DNA from: Paraescarpia echinospica
Taxonomy: Eukaryota > Annelida > Polychaeta > Sabellida > Siboglinidae
Direction of reading: 5' to 3'
DNA: 64,000 bases
Assembly: GCA_020002185.1 (NCBI GenBank)
Contig: CM034534.1
Coordinates: forward strand, 32,718,049 to 32,782,048
In this document: positions 45,223-56,489 of the stretch, piece after piece
Layout: every line of letters starts with the position of its first letter
How positions within the stretch are numbered: position 1 is the stretch's first letter
The notes under the pieces: generated by a model
What the model saw: the letters and a program-made list of their open reading frames with translations, nothing else
The model's database searches: none
Told to the model about the DNA's origin: nothing
Made by a program: the position numbers and the translations under genes

Positions 45223-47226
45223 CAGTGTTCTGCCTAGGTCGAACTTGCGGGGCGTTACGCCCTGCCTTTTTTCAGTGACGCCCTGGTACCCAAAAAAGGC
45301 AAAAAGAACGCCCTGCCTCTTTTATACGGCGCCCTGCTATATTTTGCACGTAACCCTAGTCGTGGCTACAGGCGGTTACACGATCGTGTATATTATTATT
45401 AATTTGCAGAGCGCCCCGATCTCGAAAGGCATCCCGATCGCGCCACACGCGCGGTTAGATTTTTCCCAACTGAGCGCATCGCGCAATCGGGAATGCAAGC
45501 GTCACGAGTTCATGGCGCTTGCAGACACTCGATCGTCTGCAAGCGCCCCGATGTCGACTACGTATCCCGAGCGCGCCACGCGGTCATTTCAATTGTTCAT
45601 GCCCCCCTATCTCGACTCCTATCCCAGTCGCCATTAAATTCTTAATTCAAAAGTGCCAAAAAATGTAAAAACGTTGATTTGAGGAGACGCCGACCTACGA
45701 AAGTGGATAAACCAGAGCGACGGACTTTCGCGGAGCGCCTCGACTACACATACCGCCAAGGCCCAAGCATTCCTTATTTTTTTCGTATCTTCAAAAGTTA
45801 GTCTGATCGCCGGGAGACTTCTACTGTTAGATTAGTCGTTAAATTCTTAATCACGTAATACTTGCAAAACTAATTAAAATACGTTTTGATCTGAGGAGGC
45901 GCCAAACTTCGCAAGTCGGTAGACCAGCCTGTTCGCGACAGACTTTCGAAGCCGGCACGTGTGATTAGAAAAATAATGTATTATTCATACACTCTTTATT
46001 TGTTAATGTACCGATATCTAATGATAAGTAACGACGTTTAGTATAATATAGCTCAACAATAGTAGTGAATAAGTGCGTATTTTCCGTGTTCAAAGAACAT
46101 GCTCCCCCTCAATATGCAACGACCAACATCGCTCATGCTTGTTGCAAGGCGTGCCGTTTCTAGGTCACGACGTCACGTGCGTGTGTAGTGGACTAGCTAA
46201 GGGTGCTAAGGTTGCTGGCGGCTAGCTTCTTTTGCAAAAGCGTTGAGCAGTAGCTACCTGTAATAATTATTATTCGGAGGGTGGTTTCAAACTAGTAATA
46301 ATTACTTTTTTCTGTTTATTGACTGATTGTTAAAAATTAGATTGTGTGTGGGTAGTTTTCTGTAAATAAAAAGGAATTTTACAAATTAGCTATGCATGTT
46401 TATAATTATTTTAATGTTTGATATCACACTTTTTACTATTTGCAGTGTAATATATCTCAATTTCTGTTCAGCCCAACAACATCTTGCATACCTATTGCTT
46501 ATATAATGGTCTCTGAGAATTGTAAATATGATGTGAATTTATACATAAAATATTATGTCAAGCTGAATATCGTGTTTTGTTAAAACTGAAGCCAATTTAA
46601 CTAAATAAAATATGTGGTGTTGTCTATATATACTATATAATCATCCATTTGTCCACATTTATTTAAATGTAATTTTTAAAAATTACTATGTTACTTGTAC
46701 ATTTTTAATTTTCAAAATCGAACACAACAGTATATCTCAATTTATGTTAAACCTAACCCAAATAAATTTGACTCTCTATGTATATTGAATATTATGCAGA
46801 TTGACACAAATTTCAAAGTTATGTAAAGCTAAATATTGTGTTTTGTTCTACAAATGCTTGCCCAAGCCAAAATTATAATGCATAAATATATACGTATACA
46901 CTGTGTACATAACATACTATATGTAAATAGTATGATATTAAACTAAAAGCTGTACACTGCTACTATGTCTTGTTAAAAACTATTTCATTTAGTCATATGT
47001 CACAAGTGCCTTTTTAACCATTGCTTATCGTGCTCTACGTGCCCTTTACTAAAATGGCAAACTGCCCTTTTGAAAACCTGGGCAAAGCACTATTAAATAT
47101 GGGTCATGTTAACTGTTTAATTTAGTCAGGCGTCGCACGTGCCTTTTTATCTATTGCTCGCCGCGTTCTATGTGCCCTTTTTCTGAAATGGCACCCTGAC
47201 CTTTTGAGAACCTGGGCAGAACACTG
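45223..47226. mobile_element. hAT-like non-autonomous element, 2004 bp
   Basis: Ends CAGTGTTCTGCCTAGGT and (inverted) CAGTGTTCTGCCCAGGT match at 16 of 17 bases, and CAGTG-type ends are usual in hAT. Flanks TGTAATT and AGTAATG resemble a degraded target duplication. It splits the 290-bp repeat array, supporting insertion. The right side holds two copies of a roughly 130-bp subterminal repeat (46,980-47,095 and 47,115-47,226). No transposase; the 131-codon frame at 45,245 has no known relatives visible. Confidence 0.75.
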
Positions 47227-47596
47227 AGTAATGTATGTGATATGATAGCTGAGGTACTCAACAATCAATCTATGTACTATCTGTGTGTACAACACAACAC
47301 ACAAATTCAATATTTACTGTTCCAGCCTTCTTTGTTCCACTGTATTTAAATACAATTTACTTATAATATTAATCCTTATATGAAATGCTTTGATGTATTG
47401 TTCCCTCACCATTTTAGCATGGATGATTTTTTTTAATAATCATCCATACTCAGCCTTGGGACTGTCCTGTGGACAACAATAAAAACGTGTTGTCTTACAG
47501 GGAGGTTTAAACAACACTGATTTTGATTTTTAATTTTAATTTAATGTCAATATTTTATGCAAAATAAATTCAATTTTGCATACCGTGACCATTTAT

Positions 47597-47962
47597 TAAA
47601 TCTCAATTTCCAAGAATTGTGGTGCTGAGTACATTGGGGAGACAGGAAGACTACTCAAAACAAGACTGGAGGAACACAGAAAGGACGTAGACAACACGAA
47701 AAAAATGAGAAATACACAAGGAGCGGAAAAAAAAGATTGATGTCTACCATCAATAAATCCGCCCTTACAGACCATACGACAACTGAAAACCACATCATAG
47801 ACTGGGAGGGAGTGAACATTGTAGACAAGGAACCCAACAGAAGAATTTGGCATATCAAGGAAGCCAACTGGATCAGGAAAACCAAAACACCCATCGACAG
47901 AAACGAGGGCAATTACGAACTGCATCACGTGTACGATGACGTCATTCAGCGTCATCGGTACT
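47597..47962 (+). pseudogene. Penelope-like element GIY-YIG endonuclease, C-terminal fragment
   Basis: A continuous frame with CGAEYIGETGRLLKTRLEEH, then SALTDHTTTENHIIDWEGV, and ending ELHHVYDDVIQRHRY-stop. This is the GIY-YIG nuclease tail of Penelope-like retroelements: Y-I-G-E-T-G-R with catalytic Arg, H near the K-S-A-x-x-D/E-H motif, I-D-W. The first GIY strand and the whole RT are missing, so it is a 5'-truncated copy. Its own frame is intact, suggesting moderate age. Confidence 0.88.
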
Positions 47963-48159
47963 GATGAAGTCGACGTGATACGTTGACGAAAGCCTCTACC
48001 AGGTAAATTAAACATCTTGGATATGAAAAATGAAAGTTTCTGTTTTGTATTTCCACTGTATTTTTCATATTGACTTGTGTCAGTGCCCTATGGTTATGTG
48101 GGCATCTTCATACAAAACCATAGTGTGTAACTGTGTGACCCACCACAGGAATCTATGTA

Positions 48160-48385
48160 GGTTTACGAGTATTTTCGTACCGCTCTATTGACCTTGAATT
48201 TACAAGTACTTTTACCACGCCAGAGATCCATCAAACTGCGGTATGATGATGACTTAAGTTTTGATAATTTGCAGTTTACAAGTATTTTCGTACCGCTCCA
48301 GTGACATTGGATTTATGAGTACTTTTGTACCACGCCTGTGATCTATCAAACTGCGATGTGATGTACACACGTAAGTTTTGATGAA
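48160..48385. repeat. Two-copy tandem repeat of about 113 bp
   Basis: Both copies carry AGTATTTTCGTACCGCTC and ATCAAACTGCGRTRTGATG. No coding capacity. Confidence 0.85.
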
Positions 48386-48484
48386 TTTATACAAAATATA
48401 TTGAAGTAATACAGCGGAAATAGTTCATATCGATAAATGTAAACTGCTTTAATATGTAATATTGAAGTTACAAAGGTACAATTG

Positions 48485-48485
<1 letters not shown>

Positions 48486-48516
<31 letters not shown>

Positions 48517-48517
48517 G
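48486..48517. repeat. TA-rich microsatellite
   Basis: Imperfect (TA)n interrupted by ACA. Confidence 0.9.
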
Positions 48518-49031
48518 AATGTGTTTATCACATCCTGCAAAAGTAATGTCATTGCTCTACACTTCACCCGCTGGTAGATTTATTTTAGTCATACCCCCAC
48601 ACAATTCATATCACTAACTCCTGAATCATCAAATGACATCCTGCTATCTGAACAAGTCTCCGTTCCCAAACCATCAAAACTTGACACTGTACTCTCAAAA
48701 CAACTCACAGTAACACTTCCTGAATCATTGACATTTTCCCTACCCCCATCACCTGCTATCCACAAATAAATCACCGTCTGCATCGTACAAATGATGTCAA
48801 ATCGTCACATATTAAGCAGCAAGCTTCCATGTCTTTCATCGATATGCGCTCCACCTTACGTCTAAAATTCCTGACGTACTTAGGCACAGTAATCCTGTTT
48901 GTCCAATGCCAACGCCGCAATGGCAATGACACCAAGCAGCAATCAACATGGAGTCGGACCGGCGACGCTGCCAATACACAAACTCGATCTTATGATCGCA
49001 TCGATCAGGTAACAACACAACCGTACGTTAC

Positions 49032-49145
49032 CTTACATCCAGACTGGATTTCTTCAAACGAAGCTGCGCTTTCCGTTCGTTCACTCCACAAATCGCTGCA
49101 ATTTGTACAATTATGTACAAGTTCTCGGACTTGGCGCCAACTCAT
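49032..49145 (-). CDS. Possible host exon, unknown protein
   Basis: An ATG at 49,143-49,145 opens 38 codons ending at AAG|GTAACG; an alternative donor GAT|GTAAGG lies 4 bases earlier. The peptide starts MSWRQVRELVHNCTNC and is acidic/serine-rich afterwards. The frame is open upstream too (to 49,385). No domain is recognised. Overlapping long plus-strand frames (48,829-49,296) make strand choice uncertain. Confidence 0.25.
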
Positions 49146-49405
49146 CTTCGATTTAGAAGTAGCAGCATATCGAGGCTGTGTAAGGGGAAATCCCCGCAAT
49201 AGATGCCGATTATTTCCGAAGTCGATGACGGAAACTTCCGAACGTTCGAATTCGGAGGGTGGGTGTCTTCTATGCGCTAGGCTTAGGTGCACGTGAGCTG
49301 GTCCAACAATGGTGCTTTTCTTTAGTACTTTACGTATTTTAAAAGTAAACAAATGTAATAGATTATCTTGGCAAAACGACATCAAACTTACATTTTCTAA
49401 GTATG

Positions 49406-49974
49406 CAGAGCTGGGGTCGATTACACACTCATGATTACGATTACACTGCCTTGGGAAAAGTCGATTACGATTACATACTTGAAAAAAAATCGATTATGAT
49501 TACATTTTTTGGGCCAGGCAAATAAACTATTTTGAAAAACTGTGCAGTTGACCAACTGTAGACACTTCACAATTGTATTTCAAAGGGTAGGCAGCAGGCA
49601 TGACTGAATACAACCAAACAATTTAATTATTTAGAAGGATTTGTATGATTGTGTGCAAACACCAGCAGTGAGAAATCAATAAAAATAAATTGCAATTAGC
49701 CATGCCCATGGTCCAGGTATGACCAGGCCAGATCTGAACCAGGTATATGAAGACTCTTCTGACAAACTGTAAATAAAACCAAAGGATGTAGTCCTTCAGA
49801 AGGATCTGTACAAACACTAGCAGTGACTGGCCAGTGAGCATGAGATACCAATAAAAGAAAATTGCAATTAGCCATGGCCCATGTGCTGGGATTATTGACC
49901 AGTACACCAGAGTTTCTGTGATTATTGACCTACAGATGGTTGCTATTCATGAATGGTTGCATGCATGTATCTAT

Positions 49975-50012
<38 letters not shown>

Positions 50013-50210
50013 TGGAATCAAACGTATTATGACATGTTTAATCACTGTTTGATAAAATATTAGGTGTAATCTTATGTAATCGAGTCTGATTACACGATTA
50101 CAGGACACGATTACGAATACACTGCCTTAAAAAAGTCGATTACAATTACAACTGTGAGTGTAATCGATTACAATCGATTACAATCACAATCGTAATCGAC
50201 CCCAGCTCTG
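49406..50210. mobile_element. hAT-type non-autonomous element, 805 bp, perfect target duplication
   Basis: Ends CAGAGCTGGGGTCGATTAC and its inverted copy; both sides flanked by TAAGTATG (49,398-49,405 and 50,211-50,218), a perfect 8-bp duplication as hAT elements make. Subterminal GATTACGATTAC motifs repeat at both ends. The interior has a diverged duplication (ATTGCAATTAGCCATG at 49,688 and 49,860) and a (TA)n run at 49,980. No transposase. Confidence 0.93.
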
Positions 50211-50802
50211 TAAGTATGCGAACGAAACAACAGTTGTTTTCGTTGTAATTTTTCACAACGTTACACTAAACTCCCTACAATATTGTTCTAGATATAAACA
50301 GTTTATTATATTGCCTTTAATTTGATGTATCACAGTAATATGTCTGATGTCGTGCTCATGTGCTCATTTTTCGTTTAAAGGTACTCAACCAATTCGATTG
50401 TCTTGCTCCTCGCGTTTCTTAGTAATTTAACAAAAAACAGAGGAATCAGGTACTCCCCAATGATATCCTAGTTCGTTTATGCATACGTATTAGTTCGTTT
50501 TTATAACATTAATACAAAAACTGCGAACTCTTTCGTTTTTAGTAAAAACAGGTAGCTACGTTTTTTTGCTTCGATTTTAGCTGAGTATGGAATCGCGTTC
50601 TCGTCTTCTCGTGATCGCGAATTATGGGCGATATTGACCTTTGACCCCCACCCTTTGGTGCTGTTGATGTTATGGTATTCCGAGTTTAGGCAACGAGTGG
50701 ACGTCCACGAACATATATGCCACCGACACGGCAAAATGGGCTAAATTAGACAGACAAAAACAGTACCCACGCATAAAGGTGTATTTCTATTAGAGAACGA
50801 CT

Positions 50803-50938
50803 ATGGAAGAAACAAAGCAAACAGAAGGAGTTGGCGACAGTGCCAGTGGACTGTGGCCGTGGGCCGTTGCCCGTGCCGTGGTGTTAGTCACAATATCAAC
50901 AGGCGAGATGCAGCGTTCGCAAAGGTTCTTCCAGACAG
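50803..50938 (+). CDS. Possible first coding exon, unknown protein
   Basis: An ATG followed by 45 codons and a phase-1 donor ACAG|GTTAGT. The peptide starts MEETKQTEGVGDSASGLWPW and continues with a hydrophobic AVARAVVLV stretch. An acceptor at 51,041-51,042 would give VIGNGGMGGLAGPCLL-stop (to 51,092). An acceptor at 51,670-51,671 would instead continue for 19 codons. No family recognised. Evidence is splice-site quality and composition only. Confidence 0.35.
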
Positions 50939-51671
50939 GTTAGTAATTTCGATTTATTCAGCTATAATCACGTATATTTAGACGTATGAGTATATATATT
51001 AATGTTGCTTGTACTAAATTTATTTGATTGTTTTCCTTTCAGTCATTGGCAATGGCGGTATGGGCGGCCTGGCTGGGCCCTGTTTACTATAGACTAATAT
51101 CAGCTAACAGTACGACGCTATGCCTATGGCATATACTTATGTGACTATAATATATGTCTATGTCGTATATGGTAGTAGGCTAGTAGCCTAAGTAGGCTTG
51201 GGAAAATAGTAATAGTGTAAATGCATTATAAATGATCCGTAACGATTATAATTATTGAACCAATATGTACATAATTTAGTAACAACAGTAATGTAATAGT
51301 AATTTAACAAATTTATTACTTTTATATTACAAAATACTATTATGGGACATTTAAAAATTTAATTTGAATTCAATTGTATGTAGTCTTGGTATTTAATTAT
51401 TTACAAGGAAAAGAATATTCCAGTAGTTTCACCAAGTTTTGTTATTGTCCCTTCTGTGAGTTTTTGTTATGTTCAGAAAACCAGCGCCCCTCAATACCAG
51501 GGACATTATTGCCCATAACATGTATATATTATATAGATAGCTCTTGACCGTTGGCATTGGTTGCATTTGGCAGGTGGTCATTCATTGCATTGCAACTTTT
51601 GCAAGTAAATTAAAATGATTATTGTTAGAAACAATCAGTGCTGACTATTAATACATGTACTATATTTTCAG

Positions 51672-51729
51672 AACTTGAGGTGTGTCGACACCACATGCAG
51701 ATGTATGCTTCAAAGCTCTTCACCTTCAG
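51672..51729 (+). CDS. Possible exon continuing the 50.8-kb frame
   Basis: 58 bp between ATTTTCAG and CAG|GTAAAC. Its phase fits the donor of the 50,803 exon and gives LEVCRHHMQMYASKLFTF. No following exon of matching phase was established; the region at 53,349-53,547 has an acceptor-like TATAG and a 64-codon frame, but the phases do not agree. Confidence 0.25.
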
Positions 51730-53350
51730 GTAAACGAGTGTTATCAAATGTGGTTACTCTGTCACCAAACCTGTTATCAAAATTAGAAATACAAGCAATA
51801 AACAAGTATGTCATAGGTGGATCCAGGCGGGCCTGGGGACAGGTGCCTCCCTAGACCATAAGAATTTGGCGTGTCTGCAAATCTTTTATAATGGGCCCAC
51901 GCGACTGTATCCTCCCAGACCATTTGAAATGTGCCCCAGTTTAGGTGATAATAATAAGCTGAAGTTATGGCATCTTCCAATATCACCACTCCAGTGGAGC
52001 GGGTGATGTTATGGCAGCGTGGTAGTGACAACATTTAGACTACACCATTTGGTTTGGCCGCCAGTGGAGGTTTTTGTGCCTCCCATACTCGATTTCTGGA
52101 TCCACCCCTGTATGTGATAGTTTTGTTTGTCTGCATGAGGATTTTGCAGTAATGTGGTGTCCTCATTAAATTGCATATTGTTGTTAGAAATGCATGTGAA
52201 TTAAAGTAAAGACAAGGAAGGAAGAGGTTGAAAAAATGTCAGGTATATATAAAAAACAAACAGATACTTTTATCAAGATTCTTTGTTACAAAAAAAAAAA
52301 CACTAGTACACGTGATGTCAAATGCTAGTTGTAGTTTATACATGCCTTGTATGTTTACAACTCACAAAATTAGTGACTAAACAATTGTGTATTAACAAAA
52401 AAAATTAATATCGCATGCCCATAAAATGTAAGCAAATGAACTATTATGAATCGTAATTGTTTTTTTAACAAAGAATCATAATTTATGGTTCTTTGTTAAA
52501 AAAATATAAGTGATTAGAAAATTCGAAAATTTTGAAGTTTGTGCAATGCTTGGTATGTATGTTTACAACTCGTAAATAATAGTGACTAGACTAGTCAGGG
52601 TCATCGCCATGTGACTGAGAATTACATGTACAATCACTACATGCTACATTGCTCAGGTTTACTCAGTTGTATGAAGAGTACCGGCTACAAACCGCAATAT
52701 TTTTGTACGAATAGTCTTCGCATATTAATTTCAGTGTGGCTGAATGCTTCCCACATAAGTCAAGATGGTGTTCGAATTAACAGGTCTGCCAGGGATTAAA
52801 GTTTAAAGCGCTTTGAGCAATCCCGAGGACTGGATACTACACCATATCAGTACAGGTGTATAATCATCATGCAAAGTGAAAATGTAATGTAAATTATTTG
52901 TGAAAATATAAACCAGTGATAAAAAAGAATAATTTAGAAATATGAAACGTGGCATGAAAAGTATAATACCAGTCCTCATGATACATAGAGAACTTAAACA
53001 AATAAAATGCTGCTGTCAGTGTATCAACAGATTGTTGTTGCAAAATGTGAAAAGGCTTTCAATACCATTACTTCATCACAAACTTGTGTTGTTGTACATA
53101 ACAAGTACCTGGTGTACGTTGCAAGAACTTAGCTGGCTGCCACTGACTATCAGCAACACAAAGACAATGAAACCCTACCACTGTAGCAATGCTGGATAAT
53201 TTATGTATTTTGTCATAGACACTGCTAAAAGTTAAAGTTGAATTGAATACAAATACCGTGTATTATTGACTATTGATAAATGTGTCATCACATATAAAAT
53301 ATAATACATGTCAGAGCCATGCTAATTGTCACTTTGTCTCCGGTATAGGT
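51730..53350. other. Noncoding stretch with an L2-like tail remnant
   Basis: Mostly featureless. At 52,795-52,830 TTTAAAGCGCTTTGAGCAAT resembles the conserved 3' stem of L2 LINEs, without a preserved tail or upstream coding sequence. Confidence 0.45.
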
Positions 53351-53547
53351 AGATGCAGATGTACAGCAAAATGTCAGGAGGCTGGTATGCAGTACCATCG
53401 AAGACAACGAACACATACAGTGATGTTATCGATGTCCAAACCGATGTAGTTCACCGAAGAATGCTCGACACTGAACCTGTCTCACGAGCTAGTCAGGCGT
53501 CACCATATTCGTATGTCGAGCAACCTGCATTCTACATTGGTTTTTAG

Positions 53548-55350
53548 TTAGTTAAGCTAACTGACTGACCTGGAAGCCAGTGTACACCCCATCGGCACTG
53601 GGGAATCTGTCACGGATGCAACACACGACACAATTGGGATCAGTCGGTGGACATTCACATGACAAACCATTAATATGCAGCATGCTGCATGGCTGTAGAA
53701 TCTTGTCCGAGATCCTGGACAAATATAGCTGCCCAGTATGCCATATTAACTTGGAGAACTGGTGATACTAAGCACACTAGTACAATCTCCTGTAAAGAAA
53801 AGCATATATTCAGTAAACAAAAACAGGTATTATTGTAGTGTTGGTAGTAAATAGTTATGGAATGTTCATTCTCATAATCAGTAAATGTAAAATAATGTTT
53901 CATGTGTGACCTGCAGCATTTCACAAGAAAAACGGCAGCAAGAAATGTGCTACTACAGCTGCATCTATACATGTTGATATCTTAGGAACAGTCAGTGTTT
54001 ACCGGGGTTGTTCTGGAGGAGGGAGAGGGTGGGTTGATACAGCATGCATACATTAGTAGAATGTGCTCTTTTTCTTTATAAGGTGTTCATTGTCATTACA
54101 TGAATTAAAAAAATTTCAATTTCATTACAGTGATGCCTGATCTTAGTCAATATTATAGACTGATTTGAATTCTGCTAATCAGTAAAGCATCAGTAAAGAG
54201 CATTTATATTTTTTGTTTTGTTTTCAGTATACAAATTCATGTCAGTGTCTGCCATGTGTAACTACTCACATATTCATGTTTGACATTTTAAGGTTCTGCC
54301 TGAAGTTTAATGGTCAAGGTGAATGTTGGAAATTACAAAATGAGGTGTTATTGTGATGCTAACAGTACTCGCCAAGTATTCAAAGGTTCATAACATGTAT
54401 GTTTACCTTCTTCAAAAATGAAAAATTTATTTTATAAACTTATTTCTGAGTCATTGCCGTATGCTAAATACTTTTAAAGGTGTATTAATATGTCTGTGGG
54501 TATAATATAAGTGCAGAAGTCAACTTAGTTTTCCACGTCCAAGATGTTATTATTCAAATGTGTATGAAAACAAATATATATGTAAATGTGCATATTACAT
54601 TTTTTTGATAACTTATATGTGGTTGATTGTTATAAATTTGAAATTACCTGGATTGATCAAATGTGGGCCTCCCACAGACTATGTATCCTCCCTGTGTCTG
54701 CTTGACCCATGTGACCGCCTTAGCTCCTCTTCTGTCTCCTCTCATTCCCATTCTTGGGTTGCAGTGTGGCCTCTAGCGACATAATAATTCAAGTTACGTA
54801 TTATGCATTCATATATTGCTGTGGTGAGAATATATACACATTGGTAAATACACAAGAATAGCTGGCATATGTCAGTTGAAAGGTATCACAGGATACCAAT
54901 TACATAAACTATAGCCAGGCACCAAGGACCACAACGGAAACAAGTGCGAGCATTATCTTGTTTAATCCTTATATATGGTGTACTTTAACTGTATTTATAT
55001 TTTATGTATTTACACGTTTACATTTTTATATTTAATAAAATCATCATCACCATCATGGTCGTCAATATAACAAATCTCAATTATTTTGCATAAACTACAA
55101 TGCAAATCAACAACATTCTGCAGTAATAGTATCAAAATATGCGTCACAAAACACTGTTTTAATAATTATGATCACGAATATAATATTCCCGTGTTTGACG
55201 TTCTGCTGCACGAAATTACGCATGCTCCCTGACTAAGTTACTAGAGTTAGACTACCTCGAGTCGAGTGTTGACGTTCGCAAGTTGCAATTCTCGTTGAAT
55301 TAATACGCGGTTACGCGTTCTTGTTGCTAAATGCGATAGTGTAGTATACG
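53548..55350. other. Stretch without recognised gene
   Basis: AT-rich, short frames only. No terminal repeats or RNA genes found. Confidence 0.4.
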
Positions 55351-55353
55351 TAC

Positions 55354-55381
55354 CTTCGTACAACCACTTTAGAATCTTCAT
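55354..55381 (-). CDS. Possible first coding exon (minus strand), unknown
   Basis: ATG followed by nine further codons (MKILKWLYE) to a good donor GAAG|GTACGT. Upstream lies GC-richer sequence with a CACGTG E-box. No protein family can be named from ten residues. Confidence 0.3.
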
Positions 55382-55462
55382 CTTGATACACAAAAGCACG
55401 TGTATGTTGTTATTGTTTTCGAATGCGTGGGATGCCGATCTCGCGTAAAGCACGTGACCGAA
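55382..55462. promoter_or_regulatory. Possible bidirectional promoter
   Basis: 81 bp between two outward-facing candidate start codons. Contains GCACGTGACC (E-box, 55,449-55,458) and is GC-richer than its surroundings. Confidence 0.3.
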
Positions 55463-55510
55463 ATGGCGCAGGAGGTCGACAGCGCAATTGGCTTTCGCCA
55501 GCTATACCCG
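55463..55510 (+). CDS. Possible first coding exon (plus strand), unknown
   Basis: ATG in a good context (GAAATGGCG) with 16 codons, MAQEVDSAIGFRQLYP, to a weak donor CCG|GTGTAA. If unspliced it stops one codon later. Confidence 0.25.
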
Positions 55511-55511
55511 G

Positions 55512-56488
55512 TGTAACGACAAATCTTGTTTTTTGACGATTAAAAAAACAAGTACGCATTTTTTATTAAACCGACTGTGCACACTAGTTAAACTATTTAC
55601 ACATTACACATTTGGACCTAAAAGAACCGGATTGGCGATGGGCAAACGAATTGGTTGAGGACCTTTAAGTGAGTGCCCCTAAACACGAAGCCGAGCCGCG
55701 TCCAAACGACCGGACGCAAATCACCCGACGAGCAGCAGCTTCAAAGCACGCTTATGTAATAACCGTTTCAAGTTGAAGCGAAATCAATAATCCTAAAAAT
55801 TCTAATGATGTTAATGTAATTTTAGTCAAAAGAAACCAAATGTATGAACAATGCGTTGTTACGTGGAAGCAAGTTAAAAGTCGACAAAATATTAACGGAT
55901 TCTCATCTGACTGAATTAGCGATGCTGTCTGTTGACATCGATCCCTACCAAATTGGATCAGATTAATGACTAATAACATAAAATAAGATGATTTTTAGAC
56001 CAAATGGTATTCCCGCCATCCAGTTAAATGCTCTAGCGCAATGTGACATGTTTTTATGCAACATAAAAATACAACTACATGAACTATTGAACAACAGTTC
56101 AATATTCGTTATCCATGCATTCATTAAGCCTAAGGTGCATGCATTAGACTTTATTTCCACGTAATCAAAGGTGTTTTAGTTGACTGTGGACTACGTACAA
56201 AAACTATTATGCTGACTATGTTTGACATTGAAACACGACACTCATATTGTTACACAATTGTCAGTGGCAAGTATATACTGTGTGGCATACAGTGAACAAT
56301 ACAAAGCTATTTCGTAGAGTGATTGGGGCTGTGTTTGACACCCACATGACGGTCACCTACGTCGCATACAAATGTCAAGTAAATTATTTCTATTACGGTT
56401 CCCAAGTTACATTCACTGATAATTTGAAATCCGCCCTCCTCCCCACCTTTCTTCCTTTCACTGAATGTGTAGGTAATAAATACTATTG
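55512..56488. other. Stretch without recognised gene
   Basis: No domain resemblance. A segment at 56,370-56,410 is repeated on the far side of the LINE at 60,727-60,766. Confidence 0.4.
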
Positions 56489-56489
56489 T

